A DNA stretch of 52,093 nucleotides from Myxococcota bacterium (GCA_018813065.1 JAHJCH010000034.1:1-52093), one strand, 5' to 3'; positions 7,701-16,595 are shown, numbered from the stretch's first letter. The notes: a model not told the origin generated them from the letters alone. Made by a program: numbers and translations.

Positions 7701-8806
7701 CACCCTTCCCCCACCACGCAGATCCCGAAACCATCCCGTTGATCCTGCGCTTGATCCGAGAGGCTGCGCATCCAATAGCGCTCCACGAAAGCAGCGGCGT
7801 TGACCCCCTCATCCAGCTCGACCCAATAGACGCTCCCCGCAGGCGCCATGCGGCGTGTTGGCTTGGGGCCGCCTGCGTGGATATCCCAGCCCGAGACGAC
7901 CTCGGGGCGATCCACGCGCGCGGCGACGATGCGCCCGCCCTCGGGATCGCGTGGACAAAAGCCCGCGTCGAAGATGCCGGGGGTCAACAACACCAAGCGC
8001 AGGCGGCGCCCACGGGGTTGCCAATCTGGGCGCGTGGGCCACGCCCCCTCGATGGGTCGCATAAAGCTCAGGCGGCGCTCCCCGCCGAGGTGAACAACCT
8101 GCGTGCGGCTCAAGCGCGCGTCATCACAGGCGAAAACGAGCCCGAAGCGGCGCCAAGACTTAACAAAGCCCTCACCGCGCGCCTCATGAAAGCGCAGCCC
8201 CTCGGTGGCGAACAGCTGCCCATCCGAGGCCGTGCGCAGCTCAGGGTCGAGCGCGACATGAACGCGCGCCTCAACGCTCAGCGCCTCAACGGTCTGCGAT
8301 GTCAGCGTCTTGGGCTCTGGCCTGTACACATTGGAGGGGGCCGCCAGCCAATCGCGCAGCATCGCCCAGGTCCAAAAGCGAGGCCCCGACCGCAGCTTGC
8401 CCTCGGGCAGCGCCACGGTCGGCCCGATCATCGACAGCTCACCCAGCTCCGCGTCATGAAGGCCCTCATACGCGCGCGGCGCCAGGCGATAGCGGGTCAA
8501 GCTGTCTTTTTCGTCCTCGTGGCGATGCCACACGCAGTCCTGCGGCGCGGGGAAGAGGAGGCGCGTCACGGCGTCGCTCGCGCTGTCCAACTCCGCGAGC
8601 CAGGGGCCGCAGACCTCGATCTGCAACGCCTCGGCGGGCGTCATGCCAAAGACCCCCTGCGCGTCGAGCCCGGCGCGTGTTCGCGCCAGACCGGCGAGGC
8701 TGGAGGGCCAGGGGAAGGGCAGGGTGTGCATCGGCGAGCCCGCGTAGGCGGGGCGACCATCGCCGACCAAGAGCGTATCGCGCGGCTCAAGCAACCAGGT
8801 CTTCAT
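7700..8806 (-). CDS. cmr3: Type III-B Cas5-like subunit Cmr3
   Basis: Cmr3 binds the 5' handle of the crRNA next to Cas10. The ATG at 8806 overlaps the Cas10 stop (ATGA) and gives about 368 residues. The start (K-T-W-L-L-E-P-R-D-T-L-L-V-G-D-G-R-P) and the nearby F-P-W-P-S-S-L-A-G-L-A-R-T are typical of the family. It lies directly behind cas10, as in many type III-B operons. Confidence 0.88.
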   Translation of the reverse strand: MKTWLLEPRDTLLVGDGRPAYAGSPMHTLPFPWPSSLAGLARTRAGLDAQGVFGMTPAEALQIEVCGPWLAELDSASDAVTRLLFPAPQDCVWHRHEDEKDSLTRYRLAPRAYEGLHDAELGELSMIGPTVALPEGKLRSGPRFWTWAMLRDWLAAPSNVYRPEPKTLTSQTVEALSVEARVHVALDPELRTASDGQLFATEGLRFHEARGEGFVKSWRRFGLVFACDDARLSRTQVVHLGGERRLSFMRPIEGAWPTRPDWQPRGRRLRLVLLTPGIFDAGFCPRDPEGGRIVAARVDRPEVVSGWDIHAGGPKPTRRMAPAGSVYWVELDEGVNAAAFVERYWMRSLSDQAQDQRDGFGICVVGEG

Positions 8807-10692
8807 CACGCGCCTCCCCAAGCGACGTTTCGCGCATCTAAAAGAAGCCGGGCGATTTGCAATTCAGCGGATAAGCGGCGCACATTCTCCAAGGGCGCTC
8901 CAGGCGCCTCAAGTCGCTCCAAAAGCTCTGCCTGAATTGAGCGATCCATCTCATCGGCGCCATGATTCGCGCGTTTACGACCAAAAACGCGCGCGGTTAG
9001 GCTGCGCAGCGCCGCTTTGACTTGCTGGGGGGCTGGAGGCTCACCCAACTCAGGCTCAAAGACACGCGCCAGTGCCTCAATCTCATAGATCACGCCATCG
9101 GGAATGGCCTCATCATTGAGAAGATGTGACCAACGATTCAAGCGCAGATAAAGCGGAATGCCCGCCTCATCCCAGCGCCCCAGCGCGCGCGTGGCGCCAC
9201 CCGAACGCTTCTTCATCACGATCGCCAGCGCGTTGCGCCCCGCCTCATCCTTGGCCAGCTTCTCCGCTTCCTTTGCCAATCGACGCACATGCGCCATCGG
9301 CTCAAGGTGATGCACTAACGCCAAACCGACAGAAAGGGTTGGATGATCAATCCCTTGGCCTTGGATTCCCTGATCCATCCATTCAGCAAAGCTCGAACGC
9401 AAATCATTCGCACAACGCAGCGCGGTGTGCAGTGGAAGCAACGCTAAGACATCATCTCCACCGGCATAGATCAAGCTGCCGCCCGCCGCTTCAACGATAG
9501 AACGACACCCCGCAGCGAATTTATCCAGGGCTTGGCCCAGCGCCTTATGCGCCTCGATCTCACCCAGCGTGTCAATCGCCTTGCCCATGCGATCCCCATC
9601 GGCGAGGAGCATGGCGTAATATGGGTTGGGCTGGGCGCCGATCTGACCAAGGCAATACATCAGCGCCGCGCGCGCCGCCTGCACATCCCCACCCTCGGGG
9701 GCATACTGCTCAAAGAGACTCTCAAGCCGCCCCTCAAAGAACACCGCGCCATCCACGCCACCGCGCTCATTGGCGCGCTGCTCAAAGGTCCGCACATGTG
9801 TCTCTTTTGCCACCCCGAGCGGATCATGCACCACGACCTGTTTTTGATCACCGACCCCGACATGGAGCTTCTTGAGCGAGAGCCCCGCGTCCTCAAGCGC
9901 CTCAAAATAGGCCCGCACCGTTTCCTCATGCCCCAAACGGTGTACACGCGTCAGGAGGGGGTGCGCGGCGATATGCGCGGTGCTGTGAAAAGTGGGGCGA
10001 GGATCACGAAGCAGCACATCGGGATCGACCCCCACCCGTTTCATTAAGCCGACGCCGCAAAGACGCTCCTTGCTTTGAACGAAGTAGCCCTTGCGGAGCT
10101 GCTCGGGGCTGAGCATCTCTGTGTCATATGCCTTCTCATCAATGACACTCTCGCGTAAGCCATCGAGCGATGATTTAGGGACACCAGCCCCCGCGAGATC
10201 ATGCCAAGGGACCGCGCCCCACCCGCGCGTGTTTTTGCGCGCGGCGAGGGTCGCCTCAGCGCGGGCGCGCGCGGCGTGATAGCCATCGGGCTCAACGGGC
10301 ACCGCGACCCACACAAACTCCATCAGCTCATCGAGCTGCTGCTCCGCCAATTCACGGTGGAAGAACGCGCCATCCACATGGCGAAACGCATCCTCGCGAT
10401 ACGCGCTCAGCGCGCTTTGCATCCCTGCTCGCCCCGCCTCAGCGACGCGCTGAACTTGATCCAGCGGCAGTTTAAGCAAAATTTTATTGGCGACAGACGG
10501 GCGCTCCATCTTTTGAAGAGAAGCGGGAAAAATTAACGCATCAACACCCGCGATGTTCTCCATTGCAGACGCAGACGCCCTTGATAATGCGCTTAAAAGC
10601 CATGATCCATACCATAGATCTTGGCATCGACGCGCCGAAGCAATAAATTCTTGGATTGGTCCTAGACTGACCAAAAGGATATGATCATCCAC
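8806..10692 (-). CDS. cas10: Cas10 (Cmr2), HD-less with intact cyclase motif
   Basis: This large subunit makes cyclic oligoadenylates when target RNA is bound. The start is GTG at 10692 with AGGAGG ten bases upstream. The 628 residues begin directly with the first Palm domain (V-S-L-G-P-I-Q-E-F-I-A-S-A-R); the N-terminal HD nuclease domain of many Cas10 proteins is absent, so single-strand DNase activity is not expected. A metal-binding patch (A-D-G-D-R-M-G-K-A) lies near residue 364 and the cyclase motif Y-A-G-G-D-D near residues 409-414. Together with the CARF-HEPN gene this argues for a signalling type III-B system. It is the first gene of the operon. Confidence 0.93.
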   Translation of the reverse strand: MDDHILLVSLGPIQEFIASARRCQDLWYGSWLLSALSRASASAMENIAGVDALIFPASLQKMERPSVANKILLKLPLDQVQRVAEAGRAGMQSALSAYREDAFRHVDGAFFHRELAEQQLDELMEFVWVAVPVEPDGYHAARARAEATLAARKNTRGWGAVPWHDLAGAGVPKSSLDGLRESVIDEKAYDTEMLSPEQLRKGYFVQSKERLCGVGLMKRVGVDPDVLLRDPRPTFHSTAHIAAHPLLTRVHRLGHEETVRAYFEALEDAGLSLKKLHVGVGDQKQVVVHDPLGVAKETHVRTFEQRANERGGVDGAVFFEGRLESLFEQYAPEGGDVQAARAALMYCLGQIGAQPNPYYAMLLADGDRMGKAIDTLGEIEAHKALGQALDKFAAGCRSIVEAAGGSLIYAGGDDVLALLPLHTALRCANDLRSSFAEWMDQGIQGQGIDHPTLSVGLALVHHLEPMAHVRRLAKEAEKLAKDEAGRNALAIVMKKRSGGATRALGRWDEAGIPLYLRLNRWSHLLNDEAIPDGVIYEIEALARVFEPELGEPPAPQQVKAALRSLTARVFGRKRANHGADEMDRSIQAELLERLEAPGAPLENVRRLSAELQIARLLLDARNVAWGGA

Positions 10693-10767
10693 GAGATATG
10701 CCCCTCCTGATTCAAAGGATATCAGCTTATCGTTTTATCCATTGTGATTGTGAATGACAGATGTCAA
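10693..10767 (-). promoter_or_regulatory. Leader of the cmr operon: Shine-Dalgarno and possible promoter
   Basis: A strong ribosome site (AGGAGG, minus strand, 10703-10708) precedes the cas10 GTG. A TTGACA box is at 10762-10767, with a weak -10-like TGGATA at 10736-10741; the 20-base spacing is longer than ideal. The ribosome site is convincing, the promoter only suggestive. Confidence 0.4.
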
Positions 10768-10769
10768 GC

Positions 10770-11101
10770 AGATCTATTTTAAGGTAGAGCTGCTTTTTAC
10801 CTATAAATTTGACTGTGTAGGTATCAAGAAACATCTTCTCGCTGCCTCCTTACGAGCACCGAAGAACCGTATCCGCTCATCGCACGTGCGTCGAGAAATA
10901 TTTTTCGATTCCCGCCTTTGGGCGCGCTTTAGGCCGAGATGCGCGCGCGAGTGCGCCCGCGATATGCCCGAAATCTCGCGTATTTTCAAAAAATCGAGCG
11001 TCGCCTGTCGTGTCGAGTGAGGCGCGTTGCCAAGTCAATTTTTTGCTGCGCGTGTCCGATTTAGTGTGTCCATTTCGCGTCCATCGGGTGGGAGGGCGGC
11101 C
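10770..11101. other. Gene-free AT-rich to mixed stretch upstream of the cmr operon
   Basis: I see no supported gene, RNA or CRISPR repeat here. A short plus-strand frame at 10754-11020 has no ribosome site or recognisable protein. Composition changes from AT-rich (to about 10900) to GC-rich, which fits a junction of unrelated DNA between the CRISPR operon and the mobile region. Confidence 0.5.
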
Positions 11102-11183
11102 AGGGATAGGTGGCACCCACGTGCTCCTTCAGTCCCCGGAATTCGCCTGGTCGCTAGGCCAGGCGGTCGCAGCAAGCAGGGTG
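11102..11183. repeat. 82-bp dispersed repeat, copy 1
   Basis: This stretch is almost identical to 18937-19018, with only a few base changes. It contains the palindrome-like AGGTGGCACCCAC (11108-11120). On the minus strand it holds the last codons of the RDD gene (H-P-A-C-C-D-R-L-A-stop), so it is the 3' end and flank of a zinc-finger-tailed RDD gene, duplicated elsewhere without the gene body. Confidence 0.85.
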
Positions 11184-11831
11184 GGCATAGAGCTTGGTGG
11201 ATGACTGATAGAGGAGCCGAGCGCGTGGGGCCATCTGGCCGCAGAGGACACATTGGCCCTCGCCCATGAAACCCTCGATGGTCCGGGTCGGCGCATGCGG
11301 GTCCCAACCGTTCACCAGATCTTCAAGCGCCGTCTCAGGTCGGGCGCTGGGCTTGGGGGTCTCGCGCTGCCCCCATGGCTCACCCCTGGCCATGGCAGCC
11401 TGGTACTCCTTCAGCCCCAACGATCTGACGACATAGGTCCCCGCCATGAAATCCCCCAGGCGCTGGCCCCGAGGGTTGAGAAGAACCACGATGCCAGCAG
11501 GTAAACCACCGGCGAGGAACGGGTTTGTTTCGACCAACCTTGCGAACGTCCTGGCGATGGCGCGAATGATGCCAGGTTTGTGGCCTTCGACCGTCACGAC
11601 CATGATGCCAGCGAGCCGCTTCCCGACGGTCTGACCGAGGAGGCCCTCCATCAACGGAAAGTAGGAAAGGTACAGAACCACCCTGAGCCAGAGGGCTGCT
11701 TCCTTGTGGGGGATGAGTTCTGTGGCGAGAGCCCCCCCCATGAGGAATATGAAATCGACCCACAGGGCGAACCACCTTCGTCCGATGAGGCGCCCTTCAC
11801 TTTCGACAAGAGGAAGGATCGAAGACGTCAT
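11154..11831 (-). CDS. RDD-family membrane protein with C-terminal zinc finger
   Basis: About 225 residues from the ATG at 11831. The RDD region covers roughly residues 10-150: the opening G-R-R-W-F-A-L-W-V-D-F has the conserved Arg and Asp, followed by two or three membrane segments and the usual G-Q-T-V-G-K-R and N-P-R-G-Q-R-L-G-D-F patterns. The last 35 residues carry C-V-L-C, then about 18 residues, then H-P-A-C-C, a likely treble-clef zinc site facing the cytoplasm. RDD proteins include ion exchangers and scaffold proteins; the substrate here is unknown. An oriIS-like IS91 end lies 20 bases upstream of the start, so its own promoter may have been replaced. Confidence 0.8.
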   Translation of the reverse strand: MTSSILPLVESEGRLIGRRWFALWVDFIFLMGGALATELIPHKEAALWLRVVLYLSYFPLMEGLLGQTVGKRLAGIMVVTVEGHKPGIIRAIARTFARLVETNPFLAGGLPAGIVVLLNPRGQRLGDFMAGTYVVRSLGLKEYQAAMARGEPWGQRETPKPSARPETALEDLVNGWDPHAPTRTIEGFMGEGQCVLCGQMAPRARLLYQSSTKLYAHPACCDRLA

Positions 11832-11850
11832 TCGAACTCCAATAGGACTT

Positions 11851-11975
11851 AAGGATAGGAAGTTCAAGTAAGCCACCGTAAGTAAGCATAATTGCGACAC
11901 TATCCCCATCGACGAGTTTTTTAGACAAACCGAAGATAGACCTCGCCCCTCCATGCCTCAAGCGAAATTTTTCGA
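11851..11975 (-). mobile_element. IS91/ISCR-type terminal repeat (oriIS-like), copy 1
   Basis: The plus strand from 11851 to 11900 matches 16527-16576 at about 88 percent and is a diverged match to 18626 onward. Read on the minus strand it ends with ACTTGAACTTCCTATCCT. I recall oriIS ends of ISCR elements finishing in a very similar GAACTTCCTAT. A trace of the transposase end (L-Q-L-D) appears just to the right near 12010-12022. It probably marks an insertion whose transposase has been deleted. Confidence 0.6.
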
Positions 11976-12019
11976 CCATGTGGCCGCGCAGTGTTTTGCC
12001 GTCAATAAATCAAATCGAG

Positions 12020-12156
12020 CTGCATGGGTGCCACCTGATTCGGGTAGCACCCACCTGCTTCTGAGGGCGATGACACCCTGAGGAGCAAAGTCATGGAGCT
12101 TCAAAGATCAGCGGAGCAGATGGGTGCCACCTGCTCCGCTGGGTCCTGGGCTGGAG
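12020..12156. other. Junction segment with three GGGTGCCACCT-type motifs
   Basis: No gene is seen. The motif GGGTGCCACCT occurs at 12026-12036 and 12122-12132, and in inverted form (GCACCCACCT) at 12047-12056. The same motif sits inside the 82-bp repeats at 11108 and 18941. It seems to mark rearrangement junctions. Confidence 0.6.
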
Positions 12157-14313
12157 CTACTGCGCTGCCTCGACAAGCTCCATCAACCGCTGCGCGGTCT
12201 CGGCCGAGCCGTTCTGGTTCTGCCCGGTCACGATGCGCCCGTCGGCGACGACGTAGTTGGCCAGGAAGTCGCTGGCCGAGGTCAGGCTCTCGAAGATGGC
12301 GCCGGCGTTTCTCAGCTCGGTCTCCGGATGCTGGGGGGTGATCTCGATGCCGAGCTCCCGCACCTGCTTGTCCGTGACCCCGGTCATCCGTCGCCCCTCG
12401 ACGAGTGGGGCTCCGTTCTCATCGACGGCGTTCAGGAAGCCCAGCGAGCCATGGCACACAGCCCCGAGCGGAATCCCTGCGCGGTACGCCGCCGTGATGC
12501 CTTCACCCAGCACCGGGGAGACGCCCAGGTCATAGGCCGCGCCCCAACCGCCGGCCATGTACACGACATCGTACGCAGTGAAGTCGAGGTCGTCGATGCG
12601 CAGGGCGTCGCCCGTCTTGGCCTGGAAGGCGTCATCCCTCAGATAGCGTTCGTCGTAGCTCGAGATGATGTTGGGCAAGAACGACAGGGGATCGACGGGA
12701 ATGGCTCCCCCTTCGATGCTGGCGACGTCCACCTCCATGCCCGCATCGAGGAACTCATAGTAGGGGGCCGTCATCTCCGAGGCGAAGACGCCTGTGGCCG
12801 CGCCCCCTTCGCCCAGGGTCGAGACACTGGTCGTGATGATCAGCGCCCTGGCGCCGTCCAGCTCGAAGGTCCTCCCCGCGTACTCTGGATGAACGCTCGG
12901 CACCATCAACGCGCCGTTCGGGGCGTACTCGATGGCGCGACCGGTCCCCATGGTCCAGTCGACCACGCGCCGAAGATCGCCGTTCTCGTACCAGGTCAGC
13001 GCCGTTCCGTCCTTGACGCCATCGACGTAGGGGGTCTCGCTACGCACCGCGCCGCTCTCGTAATGTTCGGTGATGAGCTCGTGTCCGTCGAGGTTCTCCA
13101 GACGGATTTGCACCGACGAACCATCATGGGCGAGCATCAGATTCCCGGTGAACTGCCTTTGGATCGGCGTCCTGTACCACATCTGTCGGATGAGATCGTT
13201 GTCGATGGTCGGAATCATGTGCGTCAGCACAAGCGTGCCGACACCGCTCTCCTCGGCGAGGGCCGCGAGCTCGTTGACGTCGATGTGATAGTCCCTGATG
13301 TCGTGGAAGATGGTCGCATTGTAGTCCCATCCGTTCTTGGCGCTGATGGCCTCCATGGAACGCAGGGCTTCGTGGTTCATGGCATCGGCGACCAGCACGT
13401 CTGCACCCCGGCTCTGTTCATGGAGGGTCTCGGTGTCGGCGGTGTCGCCGCTGATCACGATTCTCTTCCCCTGGTAGGTGACGGTGTACCCGACAGCCGG
13501 TTCCACGGGCGGATGGTGCACGTCGAAGGCCGTGACGACGACCCCGTCGTTCTCGTAGACGACAACGCTCTCTCCAGCTGCGACATCGAACGGGAGGGGG
13601 ATCGTGGCGACGGCGTCGGCCGGCAGGAAATCGGCGCCGTGGTGCGCCTGTCGGACGCGGTAGTCGATCTCGTAGGTCTGCTCGATCCCCTCGATGATCT
13701 GTGTCAAGCCGGTGCCACCGTACACCGGGAGGTGGTGACGGCGTCCGTTGACCCAGCTCCGCTGGATTACCTCTCCGAGGTCCGCCATGTGGTCATTATG
13801 GTAGTGCGTGATGAACACGGCGCTCAGATCGGCCACCGGCAGGTTCAGGTCTTCCATCGACCGCTGGGCTCCGTCGCCGGCATCGAACAGCAGGAACTGT
13901 CCATTCACAAATACGGCTGTACAGGACTGCGCGCCGGGAGTCGTGGGAAGAGGAGAGTTGGAGCCGCAGACCATGACGGTGATCATCTTCTCGTCGAGGA
14001 AGCTGTCTCGCACGAGCGACTGTGTTCCTCTCATGGTCGCCATCTGGGCTTCGATCATCTCCCACATCTGTCCCGCGGGGAGGTCCGGTGTGGGCCCTCT
14101 CTCTCGGACGCCCCCTTGATCGGCGCCCCCTGCACCGCTGTCGGCGACCTCCGCGTCCGGGTCGGAGCCCCCCGCATCTGGGCAGGAGCCCACCGCATCT
14201 GGGCAGGAGCCCACCGGGACTCCATCCCCACAGGACTGCTGATCCCCATCGCAGGCGGCGAGGGGTATGGCCAGACCAAGGGCGAGCAGCAGGGTGTGCA
14301 GCAGCTTCTTCAC
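12157..14313 (-). CDS. Fusion lipoprotein: metallo-beta-lactamase + YwqK/MORN-like + DJ-1/PfpI
   Basis: A 718-residue secreted lipoprotein. A signal peptide ends at the lipobox L-A-A-C (Cys about 21), followed by a low-complexity D/G/S/P linker. Residues about 105-400 form a metallo-beta-lactamase domain of the RNase Z/arylsulfatase type, with F-I-T-H-Y-H-N-D-H-M-A-D near 168-178, a later S-G-D-T-A-D-T-E and a closing T-H-M-I-P. Residues about 405-450 resemble YwqK/MORN repeats (Y-E-S-G-A-V-R-S-E-T and Y-E-N-G-D-L-R). Residues about 470-715 form a DJ-1/PfpI domain with the nucleophile elbow A-V-C-H-G-S near 618, as in Hsp31-like glyoxalases or chaperones. It is divergent from the two-component pair. 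A role in detoxifying or sensing an extracellular compound is only inference. Confidence 0.8.
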   Translation of the reverse strand: MKKLLHTLLLALGLAIPLAACDGDQQSCGDGVPVGSCPDAVGSCPDAGGSDPDAEVADSGAGGADQGGVRERGPTPDLPAGQMWEMIEAQMATMRGTQSLVRDSFLDEKMITVMVCGSNSPLPTTPGAQSCTAVFVNGQFLLFDAGDGAQRSMEDLNLPVADLSAVFITHYHNDHMADLGEVIQRSWVNGRRHHLPVYGGTGLTQIIEGIEQTYEIDYRVRQAHHGADFLPADAVATIPLPFDVAAGESVVVYENDGVVVTAFDVHHPPVEPAVGYTVTYQGKRIVISGDTADTETLHEQSRGADVLVADAMNHEALRSMEAISAKNGWDYNATIFHDIRDYHIDVNELAALAEESGVGTLVLTHMIPTIDNDLIRQMWYRTPIQRQFTGNLMLAHDGSSVQIRLENLDGHELITEHYESGAVRSETPYVDGVKDGTALTWYENGDLRRVVDWTMGTGRAIEYAPNGALMVPSVHPEYAGRTFELDGARALIITTSVSTLGEGGAATGVFASEMTAPYYEFLDAGMEVDVASIEGGAIPVDPLSFLPNIISSYDERYLRDDAFQAKTGDALRIDDLDFTAYDVVYMAGGWGAAYDLGVSPVLGEGITAAYRAGIPLGAVCHGSLGFLNAVDENGAPLVEGRRMTGVTDKQVRELGIEITPQHPETELRNAGAIFESLTSASDFLANYVVADGRIVTGQNQNGSAETAQRLMELVEAAQ

Positions 14314-14558
14314 GGTGTCCTCCTCGAGTGGGCATCGTTCATGGGGGCCCCTCCTCCTCGTCTCCGCACGACTCTCGCCGATACGACGACCTCGCCTTTG
14401 AGTGGGGGCGGAAGGCGGCCTCCGAGACTCGCCACCACGGTACCGGGCGCGATGCTCGCCGGAGCGTCGATTTCTGAAGAGAAGTGTAGAGTTGCTTGCG
14501 GCACGACGGGAGAGGCGCTGAACTGCGATTGACGACGTACGCCGAACGACGAGGCGCG
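14314..14558. promoter_or_regulatory. Divergent intergenic region between fusion lipoprotein and response regulator
   Basis: About 245 bases separate the starts of the lipoprotein (minus) and the response regulator (plus) and must hold both promoters. I could not pick out a convincing operator or matched -35/-10 pair. The lipoprotein start is preceded on the minus strand by GAGGAGGACACC, a good ribosome site. Control of the lipoprotein by the regulator is plausible from the layout only. Confidence 0.4.
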
Positions 14559-15260
14559 ATGCAGACGAAGCAGCACCTGCTCATCGTCGAGGATGACGAC
14601 CAGCTCTCGGAGCTGCTGCTCGAGTACCTGGAGCTGCACGGGTTCGCGCTCTCGCGGGCGACGACCGGGGAGGAGGGCGTCGACCTGATCCTGGCCACCG
14701 AGCCCGATCTGGTCATCCTCGACCTGATGCTCCCTGGGGCCAGCGGCCTCGATGTTTGCCGCCGGGTTCGAGACGCCTACTCCGGTGCCATCCTGATGCT
14801 CACCGCAAGCCAGAGCGAGGCGGACCACGTGGCGGGTCTGGAGCTCGGCGCGGACGACTTCGTCACCAAGCCCATCGAGCCTCGCGTCCTGCTGGCCCGC
14901 ATCCGCGCGCAGCTGAGGAGGCCTGGGGGGCGCGCGTCACCGCGCGACGAGGACGATGGCGTCATCGACGTCACGGGGCTGCGGATCGACCTCGCCTCAC
15001 GCCGCGCCAGCGTCCAGGGGCGCCTGGTGCCGCTCACCACGATGGAGTTCGACGTCCTCTGGATGCTCGCGAGGGACGCTGGGAGCGTGGTGAAACGTGA
15101 GGACATGTACGTCCAGGTCATGGACGTGGAGTACGACGGGCTCGATCGGGGCATGGACGTCCACGTAAGCCGCGTCCGTCAGAAGCTGCAACGTGCTGGC
15201 TTCGACCCCAGGAGATTGCAATCCGTGCGGGGCGTCGGCTACCTGCTGGTCCACCGATGA
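14559..15260 (+). CDS. OmpR-family response regulator
   Basis: About 233 residues from the ATG at 14559. The receiver domain spans 1-120: acidic pocket E-D-D-D near residue 11, phospho-acceptor Asp in V-I-L-D-L-M-L-P-G (about 54) and Lys in F-V-T-K-P (about 104). A winged-helix DNA-binding domain follows (about 140-233), ending in V-H-V-S-R-V-R-Q-K-L and R-G-V-G-Y-L-L, typical of OmpR/PhoB regulators and reminiscent of RstA. The stop overlaps the kinase start (ATGA). It lies opposite the fusion lipoprotein, its most likely local target. Confidence 0.92.
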   Translation: MQTKQHLLIVEDDDQLSELLLEYLELHGFALSRATTGEEGVDLILATEPDLVILDLMLPGASGLDVCRRVRDAYSGAILMLTASQSEADHVAGLELGADDFVTKPIEPRVLLARIRAQLRRPGGRASPRDEDDGVIDVTGLRIDLASRRASVQGRLVPLTTMEFDVLWMLARDAGSVVKREDMYVQVMDVEYDGLDRGMDVHVSRVRQKLQRAGFDPRRLQSVRGVGYLLVHR

Positions 15261-16522
15261 AGCGCTCCTTCGTGCGGTTGGTCGTCAGCAGCGTGCTGGC
15301 GTGCTGGGCGGTGGGGGTCGTGGTGGTGGTCTGGTACTCGCTCGGTCGGTCGTGGGCCGATGACCACGCCCGTGGCCATGGCGTGTTCCTGGCCCACGAG
15401 CTCCTGGACGCGGTGCCTGCGCCGGACCGGGCCGATCGCTTGGCCACGCTGCGGCAGCACTTCTCCATCGACCTGACGCTCCTCTCCGTCGAGGACGTCG
15501 AGCGACGCCTGGGTCGCTCCGTGGGCCCCGGCGAGCAGATCCCGCATCGGGTTCGCGTGCGGGAGGAGTGGTACTTCCTCGCGTTCGAGGACGGGCAGGG
15601 CGCGCTGGTGGCTGGCCCGGTGGACCCCACCGTCCCACGAGGCTTCCTGCCGGTCGGCGTGTTCCTCGCCATGGTCGGGCTGCCCGCGCTCGCGGGCTTG
15701 CTGGCGCTGCGCATCGGGCGACAGATCGGCAAGGTCGAGCAGGCGAGCCGCGCCCTTGCGGTCGGACAGTTCGACACGCGCGTCGACAACCCCCATGGCC
15801 CGACCAGTGAGCTGGCGGCGAGCTTCAACGCCATGGCGGAGCGTGTGGAGCGCCTCATCCGCAGCCGTGACGAGTTGGTGCAGGCGGTCTCCCACGAGCT
15901 CGGCTCGCCGCTGTCGCGCCTGCGCTTCCACATGGAGCTGCTCGGCAGCGGGTCGGACGCGCAGCGCGAGGAGCGGCTCGGTCGCATGGCCCGAGAGCTC
16001 GACGCCCTCGACGAGCTCGTGGCGGAGCTTCTGAGCTACGTGCAGAGTGACGAGCTGGAACTCGAGCTGCATGCCTTCGACCCGCAGCGGGTCCTCGCCG
16101 ATCTCGCCGAGCTGGCCCGGCTCGAGGTGCCGGACGACGCCACCATCGAAGTCGACGTCGAACTGCCCGAGTCGATCCGTGTCCTCGCCGACCAACGCCT
16201 CTTCCAGCGAGCCGTGGAGAACCTCCTGCGCAACGCCGTGCAGCACGCTCGCAGCAAGGTGCTGCTCGAGCTTGCAAGCGACGGGGACCAGATACGGGTC
16301 ACCGTCCACGACGACGGGCCCGGCATCCCAGAACAGCTACGCGAGAAGGTGACGGCGCCGTTCTTCCGGCTCGAAGCCGAGCGGGGCCGCAGGACCGGCG
16401 GGCTCGGGCTCGGCCTGGCCATCGTCAGCGGCATCGTGCTCCGCCACGGCGGGCGCCTGGTGATTGGACGCTCTCCCTGCGGCGGGGCAGCGGTCGAGAC
16501 GGTCTGGCAGCGACCGGGGTGA
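15257..16522 (+). CDS. Sensor histidine kinase
   Basis: 421 residues, translationally coupled to the regulator. There are two membrane segments (about 7-28 and 135-157) around a periplasmic sensor of about 105 residues, then a HAMP region, a HisKA domain with the phospho-His in V-S-H-E-L-G-S-P-L (about residue 213), and a HATPase_c domain with N-L-L-R-N-A-V-Q-H-A, D-D-G-P-G-I-P and G-L-G-L-G-L-A-I. All catalytic boxes are intact. The layout resembles RstB/EnvZ kinases. The gene ends five bases before the second IS91-like terminal repeat, so the pair and the lipoprotein sit between two such repeats. Confidence 0.92.
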   Translation: MKRSFVRLVVSSVLACWAVGVVVVVWYSLGRSWADDHARGHGVFLAHELLDAVPAPDRADRLATLRQHFSIDLTLLSVEDVERRLGRSVGPGEQIPHRVRVREEWYFLAFEDGQGALVAGPVDPTVPRGFLPVGVFLAMVGLPALAGLLALRIGRQIGKVEQASRALAVGQFDTRVDNPHGPTSELAASFNAMAERVERLIRSRDELVQAVSHELGSPLSRLRFHMELLGSGSDAQREERLGRMARELDALDELVAELLSYVQSDELELELHAFDPQRVLADLAELARLEVPDDATIEVDVELPESIRVLADQRLFQRAVENLLRNAVQHARSKVLLELASDGDQIRVTVHDDGPGIPEQLREKVTAPFFRLEAERGRRTGGLGLGLAIVSGIVLRHGGRLVIGRSPCGGAAVETVWQRPG

Positions 16523-16526
16523 GCCT

Positions 16527-16576
16527 GAGGACAGGAAGTTCAAGCAAGCCATCGTAAGTAAGCGTGATTGCGACAC
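16527..16576 (-). mobile_element. IS91/ISCR-type terminal repeat, copy 2
   Basis: Fifty bases match 11851-11900 with about six differences and keep the minus-strand core TTGAACTTCCT. It abuts the histidine kinase stop. Unlike the other copies there is no transposase trace beside it; instead it leads into the 39-bp direct repeats. Confidence 0.6.
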
Positions 16577-16595
16577 CCCAGGTGGAGGTGCCACC

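Noticed and set aside
1..10692. Complete CRISPR adaptation module
   Set aside because: No cas1, cas2, reverse transcriptase or repeat array could be found on either strand of the window.
10754..11020. Plus-strand 88-residue frame upstream of cas10
   Set aside because: No ribosome site, crosses a composition change and has no recognisable protein features.
12124..14532. Long plus-strand open frame of 802 residues
   Set aside because: Antisense shadow of the fusion lipoprotein, which has a signal peptide, catalytic motifs and a ribosome site.
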